A stretch of 64,000 nt of DNA from Hemerocallis citrina (taxonomy: Eukaryota; Streptophyta; Magnoliopsida; Asparagales; Asphodelaceae), in assembly GCA_017893485.1 (NCBI GenBank), contig CM030358.1, positions 149,061,363 to 149,125,362 of the forward strand, written 5' to 3'. The notes beneath the pieces were generated by a model. That model saw only the letters and a program-made list of their open reading frames with translations. It was not told the DNA's origin and searched no databases. Made by a program: the position numbers and the translations under genes. Positions 56,267 through 64,000 of the stretch are shown here, piece after piece. The first letter of the stretch is position 1. Every line of letters begins with the position of its first letter.

Positions 56267-58585
56267 TCATAGTGGATCATCATTTCTCGACTCAGAACTC
56301 TCTTCATCGGAAGGAATTACTTCTTGCCTTCATTGAAAGATTAGTTTTAGTTAGTGAGAAACTCATTTACCACAAATAAAGTATAAAAAATTTAAACGAG
56401 GGACAAACAAATAAAATACGAGTCTTACCCCTCAAATAAAGTTGGACAATTTCTTGAATCATGATTCATTTGCACAATGCCACATCTTTGGCATCGTCTC
56501 GATTTTTTTATGCGGAGTTGCTCTCTTATCGGCCTCAATCTTTTGGCGCGAGGCCATTCCTTTGTCGTACATTGCTGTGGGTCACTAATGCGTGTAGGTA
56601 TGTGTCCACTCCCTTCATCATGAGGTTGTGCACTACCATGCCGTTGTGAACTACCTCCTGGTTCTACACTGTCATGTGGTTGTGAGGCCTGTTCAGGTTG
56701 TTCACCTAATCCGGGTTGTAGCAGAGAAACCTCGTCAATGATCTTCTACAAATTCTCCAACGTGTATTTGTAACTTTCATTGGAGGAACAACCGAGATCG
56801 ACAATCTGTATTGCATGGTAGCTCAACTCACAATATCGAGAAGCAAAATTCTCGGTATTGGGTTCGGTTGGAACGGATGTATAACTTCTTTTCATCACAT
56901 CCCTGGTCCATCTTTTTTTAATATATACATCCGGGAGGAAAGTGTGGTGGCCGAAACGAAGAGCAGCTAAAATATGTCTGTAAGGAATGCCAACGAAGTC
57001 GAAGAAGTGACATGCACATGTAATAATTCCATTGATTTTGCATAATTGAATAAGGCGAGCCGGTTCTGATTCTCCACAGAGTATCACATGGAAGGTTGAA
57101 CTATCCGGTGTCTCAAGATCGGCAACGAATGTCACATTGTACATGAAGCTTTTTGTAACTTCATCTTGGAATTTGTAAAAGATTTTCAAAGTATATGTTT
57201 TTTCCATTTGTGCCTCCAAAGCCCATTCGCTCTTCAACTTCGGTCTCTTCTCACGGTTACGATGATTTTCTTTCAGTTCATCGTGTCTTTGCCTTCCCAA
57301 AAAACGGTCGAAGATGACGGCAAATTCATGCAAGGAATATTTCTTTTCTGTATGATGCTTCAAGGTAGAATGTGCTGACTCAACCTGTTGACTACCCAAT
57401 ATGCCGGCCCAAAAAGAATCTTTAGCGTAGATGGGTGCCCAACTTTTACGGATATCAAATAGATCATTCAACCATTTGTTACTCTCTAATCCGTATTGCA
57501 AAATCAACAAATTCCATTTTCCTACAAATTCATGTAAATATTCGGAATTGTAGATGACATTCTTCAAAGACTCCCTAAACTTCTCGACATCGTTCGAAAT
57601 ACGCACCTCCTGGGGTAACTTATCCAGAATGTACCAAATACAAAAACGATGCCGAGTATGGGGGAAAACTTTCTTAACTGCGGCGGCGATCCCACGGTCT
57701 TGATCGGTGATGATACCGGATGGAGCACGATTCATAACCCCTAACCACTTTTCAAAGAACCATTCAAACTAAGAGGCCGTCTCATTTGGAATGTACCCAC
57801 CTCCTAAGAAAGTCGATTGCCAAAGTTGATTCACTCCAACAAAGGGAACAAATAACATTCCATAACGGTTCGTATTGTACGTGGCATCAAAGCAAATTAC
57901 ATCGCCGAATTCTTCATAATTCATCCTACAAATACCATCAACCCACATACAATGTGACAACCGCCCTTCGGGATCTACTTGAATGTCATAAAAAAATAAA
58001 GGATCCGTCTGTTTCTTAGATTCAAAAAAATTAATTAGCATTGTAGAATCATGTCCTTTCAATGCTTCTTGTGAATCTCTATGTAAATTTCTAATTTTTT
58101 TTTTCTGTGAATCCTACTTGATCGTGACCACCACTAGCACTTTCGAAGAAGAGCATTTGTCGACATGTCTGGATATTAGCTTGGTTAAATTGCTCTACTA
58201 TCCTTTTATCTGTATTTGACACGAAACGGTTCCGGGGCAAAAGATGTCTTCTACTGGGTGAGGTGAATTTGTGATTGTGTTCTTCGTGAAATGAATACAC
58301 CACCCACGTATTACTTGCTTCGTTCAATTTTACACGAATGCAAGCCTTGCAACCCGTTCTACAGGTTATTCTCTGTCTACCATCACTATGTTGACTCGGC
58401 GACGACCCGACTTTATTACAAAGATATGACTTATCTACTTCCACTCCTCCCTTTAATTTATTTCCACCCTTACGCATTGCAAAACCCCCACAACGGGCAT
58501 ATGAAGAATAAAAATTATCGGCCTCAACTAAAGTGGGGAACGTCATACCTAACTTTGGTTTTAGATGGTCTTCGACTAACGGCAT
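56267..58585 (-). pseudogene. Mutator-like transposase with FAR1-type DNA-binding and SWIM domains (giant element 2)
   Basis: The visible frame starts at 58585 (MPLVEDHLKPKLGMTFPTLV). The FAR1-type finger is complete in motif: SYLCNKV, CRTGCKAC and EEHNHKF. The catalytic domain has FDATYNTNRYG, GIITDQDRGI, HRFCIWYILDKL and QQVESAHSTLKH. The SWIM part reads CACHFFDFVGIPYRH. Breaks: a shift in a T run near 58095 and TAG 57769-57771, TAA 56746-56748, and more in the last part. The His of the C-x2-H motif is Tyr and the second Cys pair member of the SWIM finger is Tyr. The probable last exon is at 56267-56330 (PSDEESSESRNDDPL). About as long as the copy in giant element 1. Confidence 0.9.
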
Positions 58586-58609
58586 AGAATCAATGATTGG
58601 TTCTCGCTC

Positions 58610-59060
58610 GCATTCCCCTCACTCTTGAAAATGAGGGGAATGCGATACACAGACGCATATAACAAACAGTGGGTTACAACTCGAAACTATAAGTTGGTAT
58701 GACTTGTGAGTGGCGAGACCAACCTACTCGCAAAATTACGGTTTTTTTCAAGTGGGTTTTTTTCAAGTGAGGTTGTTGTTTGATATACGGTACAAATCCG
58801 CACAAACAAGATCAAATAATTCCTAAACTTTGGGAGTGGGATGGCGGCAAAACATATGAGCCAACAAAATTTGTAGAGGTGAGTTTCGACTCACGGTTTG
58901 CAAAATATGCCGATGTATCGCTTTCACTCACGGGAATTACTCGAAAGCGTTACAAGGCCGTACACTTCTTACCGTGTATCCAAACACACTTCTACAAATT
59001 GCGTTGGCTTGTGCGTGGTGAGCCCGACGTACTCGCAAAGTTGCGTAAATTTTTTTTCGC
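58610..59060. repeat. right subterminal palindromic repeats of giant element 2
   Basis: One partial unit (58610-58740) and one full unit (58850-59035), with GAGGTGAGTTTCGACTCACG, GTTTGCAAAATATGCCGATG and the reverse arm ACACACTTCTACAAATTGCG. More decayed than the left copies. Confidence 0.7.
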
Positions 59061-59214
59061 TTTGTGCGCTATTACTAACATCGAAAAACACCCAACAACA
59101 ACTAATACTACATCTACATACCCAATAAAACTATAAATTGTACACTCAAAACTCTGGATAAAAATTTCCAATCAATTAGCCTAGTTAGATCTACTCAAGT
59201 AGGAACAAATTAGT

Positions 59215-59487
59215 ACCTTTAACAATGACGGTGTTCGGAAAAGAGATAGGGGTGGCCGCTGCGCGCTGTTGTAGAGAAAGGAAGGGGATTTGTGCTAGGG
59301 TTCAGATGATTTGGGAGTTTGGGGCCTACGTTAGGGTTTGAGGTATTCGGGAGAGGGAGAGAGAGATAGAGAGATTTCCACAAGAGGGGGAGATCGAGAA
59401 GGCAAAGAAATCGATGCCAAGGAGTTGGGAGAGAGAACTAGGGTTTGGGGATGGGTTTCGGGAGCTCAAGAGAAAGAGAGAGAGTTT
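59215..59487 (-). promoter_or_regulatory. inward-facing leader at the right side of giant element 2
   Basis: It is the inverted copy of 48809-49010 (GGGGCCTACGTTAGGGTTTG, GGGAGAGAGAACTAGGGTTT). A candidate donor GTTAAAG|GTACTAATT reads on the minus strand near 59213. The sequence ends abruptly at about 59487 where the terminal repeat should continue. Confidence 0.45.
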
Positions 59488-59555
59488 GTCATTTTACCCA
59501 CATAATCACTTGCTTATTTACTAAATGAGCAAGTTGCTCATATCCCTTTACCCTA
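59488..59555. mobile_element. half of the 46296-type MITE, at the broken right end of giant element 2
   Basis: CACTTGCTTATTTACTAAAT followed by GAGCAAGTTGCTCATATCCC and TTTACCC matches the right half of the MITE at 46296-46465. The left half is missing, and giant element 2 sequence runs straight into it. Confidence 0.7.
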
Positions 59556-59567
59556 TATATATATATA

Positions 59568-59749
59568 TCTAATATTATAATGGGAGAAGGGCTTAGTGTC
59601 ATTTGTCATTTTGTCATTCTACCAACATGTGCAACGCACGTACATAACTAATATAAAGGAGGTTTCCGGTTCAAATCCTCCCTACGTCAGAGTTTTTATT
59701 TTTATTTTTAAAAATTATTAAAACATGCATCGCACGTGTAAATTACTAG
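59568..59749 (+). mobile_element. non-autonomous mini-Helitron (copy 1)
   Basis: It begins TCTAATATTATAATGGGAGA and ends GTGTAAATTACTAG, between A and T as Helitrons require. The ends are TC and CTAG, with a small GC-containing hairpin (GCATCGCACGTGT) before the 3' end. A relative is at 60928-61100. Inside, GGAGGTTTCCGGTTCAAATC continues CTCC, which contains a Pol III B-box-like GGTTCAAATCC. Confidence 0.65.
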
Positions 59750-59750
59750 T

Positions 59751-60483
<733 letters not shown>

Positions 60484-60484
60484 C

Positions 60485-60547
<63 letters not shown>
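60485..60547. repeat. CT microsatellite followed by TA microsatellite
   Basis: About 13 CT units and 18 TA units. Confidence 0.95.
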
Positions 60548-60553
<6 letters not shown>

Positions 60554-60555
60554 CT

Positions 60556-61325
60556 AGTGAAATAGGGGCCAAGGTCGAGGTCCGAGCCCCCCTTCCCTCC
60601 CCAACTCGGCCCACCTAAGGTGGTGGGCCGGCCCGCCAAAGCCCGGGACCGGGTCTAGCACGGTGTTTTTGGGCCCTACCCGGCTCGGTAGGCCCGAATG
60701 CCACCCTTGTACTTAAGTAGTGGTGGGCCAGACCGGATTTGCGAAAACCGGGTCCGGGTCCTAGTTAAAAATATCTGCTTGTCGAGTTCGATAGCGGGGA
60801 ATAAATATTTGCACTTACGTACTTTTGCACCCGATATCCAACGGTTCCAACAATTTTTTCACTTAAGGATATGAATAAATATTATATTTAGACATCTGTC
60901 TTCAACAAAAAACTATTTACATGTATATCTCGAATATTATAATGGGAGAAGGCCTTAGTGTCATTTGTAAATCTACCAACATGTGCAACGCACGTACATA
61001 ACTAATATAAATAAGGTTTTTCAAACTCATACTATATTTGAATTTTTAATTTTAAAAAACTAAATTTAGTAAGATGTGCATTGCACGTGTAAATTACTAG
61101 TCCCTATAACCCTATTATTCGAATTCCATATTTTCGGGGGTAGTTTTTAATGGGTCCGAGTCCGGATCTGGGTCGGTTCTATTTTGAGCAGATCCGGACC
61201 CAGAAGTGCATCGAGTTTTATTTTATGATCCAGACTCGAACCCGATCCGTATAAATCGAGTCGGTTCGGTCTAATGACGGGTCCGAGTCGAATCCGGAAA
61301 TCGAATAAATGTGACAGTGCTAGTG
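60556..61325. mobile_element. hAT-like subterminal fragments, boundaries unresolved
   Basis: GC-rich sequence of hAT-end type: ACCCGGCTCGGTAGGCCCGA ending ATGCCACCCTT near 60712, TAGTGGTGGGCCAGACCGG at 60719, and GGACCCAGAAG with many GGGTCCGAGTC-type phrases at 61150-61310, ending near GTGACAGTGCTA. I could not pair the ends. A mini-Helitron sits in the middle. Confidence 0.3.
60928..61100 (+). mobile_element. non-autonomous mini-Helitron (copy 2)
   Basis: Begins TCTCGAATATTATAATGGGA and ends CACGTGTAAATTACTAG, again between A (60927) and T (61101). It shares the first 60 and the last 30 bases with the copy at 59568-59749, with a different middle. Confidence 0.65.
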
Positions 61326-61479
61326 GATATGTACCTATTGATTGAAACAACTGGAAGCCTTTTTTTTAATATTTCACCCTAAAAGAAAAAAAAAAGTATT
61401 AAAGGGAAAAATGAAAGGAAGATTTTTCCTTTTTATTATCAAGGAACAAGTTTTTGGCTCTTCTTAGGCCAGCTACTAC

Positions 61480-61764
61480 AAAAGTGGGGCCCACCTTTCA
61501 TGACCTCTCCTTCTTCTCTCTTCCGTTGTCTCCTTCCTTGTATTAGATATAATCTTTTCTCAGGTTTACAGAATTACACGAAAATAAAATCCATGGCGAA
61601 CACGACTCTCTGATCTGTTTCTCGTCCTTCGATTTTCTCTAGATTTGAAGCAGTTTTTTTTTTTGAATTATTCAACGAGAAGCAGCGTTATTTGAAGGAA
61701 AGGAGGGAATTATTGGCGATTTCCCCCGAAAAGGACGATGTCTTGGAGGCGAGTTCTTACTCAG
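61480..61764 (+). CDS. probable 5' UTR and first coding exon of a host gene
   Basis: A pyrimidine-rich leader (CCTCTCCTTCTTCTCTCTTC) is followed at 61738 by an ATG: MSWRRVLTQ, then a good splice donor CAG|GTACTG at 61765. An upstream ATG at about 61591 (MANTTL) is closed by a TGA after six codons. A short exon 1 with donor directly behind it is a common plant design. The N terminus MSWRRV is shared by a plant transmembrane-protein family as far as I recall, but nine residues are too few for a name. The next exon must lie beyond the window, because the following 2.2 kb has no convincing coding exon. Confidence 0.4.
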
Positions 61765-62781
61765 GTACTGATTAGATCTCTAATTGATTTCTTCTTGTTG
61801 TAAAGCATCTATTTTGATGGGAAATCGTAAAAAGTGTGGATCTTTAGGCATAGTGGAGTGGACTGGATTAGGGTTTCGTTTTGCTTTTTGTCGAATCTGC
61901 GTTTTTTTTGTCATTGTTATGAGTTTATATTGTAGAATCATACCGGGATTGAACACTGAGAATGGAACCCTAACTTTGACTCTTTAATTTTTATTTATTT
62001 ATTTATTTATTTGTGTGTGTGTGTGTGGTGGGGGGGGGGGGGGGGGGGGGGGGGGGGTGGTAGGATTGAAGAGGTTTGGAGCAAATTAGGGTTTTAAAGA
62101 AGGCAATGCAAAAATAAAATAAAATAAAATAAATTTTTTTTTTGTTGTTGTTGAAAATTTGGGCATAGAAATTATGCAGTCATGTTTTTATCACCCTAAT
62201 TCGACATTATCGGGAGGAGATTTTTAGAACATTGGTTATCATGACGTTAACCCCAAAATATTTAAGTATTCTTTGAACGTTGGTTATCATATGTGATACA
62301 CACCTAGAAGAACTCACCCCTAAAAAAGCTAGCTATTATAGGAAGGGATCTAAATCTATTTTAGATAAACCAAAGTTATCTATTTATGCCCAATTTGGGA
62401 ACTGAGTTTAGATAAACCAAAGTTATCATGACTTTGGAGGTACAACGTATGCTAAGGGATTGTTATACTCGTACCTCCATTTTAAAGTTATCTTCAAAGT
62501 TAAGAAAAAATAAGTAAGAGTAGAATTTAGATAACTATGTTTTTCTCATTGTTTAGGCTGAAATAACTATAGTTATCTGAACTCCAAAACGAGTCATAAA
62601 CATGCCAAGATAGCTAGAGTTTTTAAAAGTAATGAGAGATAATTCCAGCTATCCTAACTTAACTTTGTTCCCAAACATAGCCTTAGCCGATATGAGATAG
62701 CTCCCCGTATGAAAAATGGGGCCGTAACAATCTGGGTAATGATAGGTTATTCGAATTAGGAGGCGAGGCAGTAACGAAGTT
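61765..62781 (+). other. inferred intron with a poly-G tract
   Basis: AT-rich DNA with a GT repeat and a G run of about 29 bases (62018-62057). Positions 62280-62700 have repeated AGTTATC(T/A)-type words in both orientations, which may be an old MITE, but its ends cannot be fixed. Confidence 0.35.
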
Positions 62782-63993
62782 CAGTGTAGTTGAAGGCTCG
62801 CCTCAGGCTCAAGGCTCAAGCTTAACAGCAGTTTGAGCCTCAAGTCTCAGTTAAGGCTCCTCCTTTGTTTGAAGCTTTACTCAGGCTAGCGCCTGGACAC
62901 GACTTAGCAAAGGCTCAAGGCTTGCGCCTCAAGTAAAAGGCGCGCCTGAACATAACAGACCCGACCTGACCCGTTTTTACAATCCGACCCATTTTCAATC
63001 CTTCTCAAATCCCGTAACTCCTCCAATTCTCTCTCACCTTCTCATCCCTAATTCTAAACTCTAACTTCAATCTACATCTCCCTAACTCCTCAATCTGCAC
63101 TCTTCTTCATCCCCCCTCTCAACATCATCGGCAGTGACAATGAAGCAGCTCGGCGGCTACATCGGAAGCAGATCAGCTGCGCTGGCAACACTCCTACTCC
63201 CTAGTCTCCAGACTCTCCACTCCTATTCTTGTTTATCTCCTTTCTGATTTTAAACTTTTATGGTTTCTTTCTTGGGTGTTCGTCTATTTTTGCTTATGAT
63301 GTTTTTGCAAGTTACTTTGAAATAAAATTGTGAAGCTAGTTCATTCCATAATTTACTATAATCATGAAACCATGCCTTATTCAAACAATTGCATCTTATC
63401 TCACTGTAGAGCATGACCAAATTTTATGGTCGGTTAACTTTATGTTATTGCTGTAATATTTGAAAATACCTTACTATTTACTAAGACTGTAATATTGTAA
63501 TATTGTAGGCTCATTGCTGTAATATTTAATTTGATACTATTGTAGTTTTACTGTATGCTCAAAACTGTAATACTGTAATATTGTATGTTGTATGGTAAGT
63601 ATCTTCATTACTGTATTACTGTAATGCTGTATGCTCATTACTGTACGAAACTATGAATTGGAGGTTAACATGATATTATTATTGTTTTACTGAGGAACAA
63701 ATTGTATCACTTCTTCTTTGGGGCAAGAAACACATTATAGTTATACATTAGAGGAGAACACATTGTAGTCTTACAAAAATGATAACTTACACAGTTATCT
63801 TGGTCATTGTATGATAAATTTTGTTGCTATGATGTGATCTTGTTTATATAATTTTATTTATAAATTTTAAAAACCCCAAAAAGTAATAGTGCGCCTCGGT
63901 TAAGTGAGACGTACGCCTCAAATTGCGCCTTGCGTCTCTGGCTGTGTACGGGGTAGTAAAATTGTGTTGCGCCTTACGCCTTCGACTACACTG
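62782..63993. mobile_element. non-autonomous hAT-like element with target duplication
   Basis: Ends CAGTGTAGTTGAAGGC at 62782 and, reversed, CAGTGTAGTCGAAGGC ending at 63993. Left flank ACGAAGTT (62774-62781), right flank ACGAAGT at 63994-64000, where the window ends, so seven of the eight duplicated bases are seen. Subterminal DNA is rich in GGCTCAAGGC and GCGCCTCAAGT words and their complements. The 1.2 kb interior has a leader-like stretch (62960-63170) and a TGTAATATTGTAATA repeat (63440-63650) but no transposase. The CAGTG end and the 8-bp duplication support the hAT superfamily. Confidence 0.75.
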
Positions 63994-64000
63994 ACGAAGT

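Larger units (their letters stand above)
48458..59487. mobile_element. giant element 2: ~11 kb Mutator-like transposon with PMD and FAR1-type transposase, right end lost
   Basis: Left end GGGATTTGCTCAATGGGTTG. The region 48809-49010 (CGAAACCCATCCCCAAACCC, AAATACCTCAAACCCTAACG) is inverted at 59275-59487. The last 350 bp expected at the right are absent, and half a MITE follows instead. The gene layout is as in giant element 1: PMD on + (50018-52162), Mutator-like transposase on - (56267-58585), a hairpin and telomere-like centre, and palindromic subterminal repeats. The two elements differ in their terminal repeats but agree at protein level. This copy cannot move without a proper right end. 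Confidence 0.8.

Overview
This window is a piece of a repeat-rich flowering-plant genome, probably a eudicot. The reasons are plant-type transposable elements throughout (hAT, Mutator/FAR1-like, Ty3/gypsy Tat lineage, mini-Helitrons), TTTAGGG-like tracts, very long TA microsatellites and GT-AG introns. There is almost no host gene sequence. Only a probable last exon on the + strand (2767-2871) and a probable first coding exon on the + strand (61738-61764) look like ordinary genes, and both have transposons in their introns. No complete, intact open gene is visible. Every transposon gene found carries stops or frameshifts, so all are annotated as pseudogenes.

Layout. 1-2326 is the 5' part of a hAT transposon on the minus strand; it lies upstream of a host last exon. 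3541-5056 is an internally deleted hAT derivative. 5462-21096 is a 15.6 kb Mutator-like element (giant element 1) flanked by TA microsatellites. It has a plant mobile domain (PMD) gene reading in from the left and a FAR1/MULE transposase reading in from the right. The middle holds hairpin arrays, telomere-like tracts in opposing orientations and a nested foldback element. 21303-46261 is a Ty3/gypsy Tat-lineage retrotransposon with target duplication ATATA. Its own sequence is about 13.0 kb; the rest is insertions: a Tekay/Del-like solo LTR (24367-30069) that itself contains another solo LTR (26288-27897), a related Tat-type solo LTR (34045-34635), and a solo LTR (34811-40478) that contains a truncated large-LTR element (36000 to about 40250). 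Past pol, the Tat element has an antisense gene typical of its lineage and a block of 66-bp tandem repeats.

46262-48457 is a pile of small inverted-repeat elements separated by TA tracts. 48458 to about 59487 is giant element 2, a diverged relative of element 1 with the same gene order, whose right terminus is missing and replaced by half of a MITE. 59568-64000 holds two mini-Helitrons, hAT-like debris, a host first exon and a 1.2 kb hAT-like element (62782-63993) with its target duplication.

The most interesting system is the pair of giant elements. Both use a convergent two-gene layout like maize MuDR, with a PMD protein in the place of mudrB. In both, the DNA between the genes follows one plan with little sequence identity: arrays of about 125-bp units that alternate two different hairpins, then telomere-like repeats facing each other across the centre, then more hairpin arrays. 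Both also have long palindromic subterminal repeats that share a common core, apparently inside 5'-leader introns. Two short MITEs beside element 2 carry its terminal sequence and/or its central hairpin, which suggests that these hairpins are recognised by the transposition machinery.
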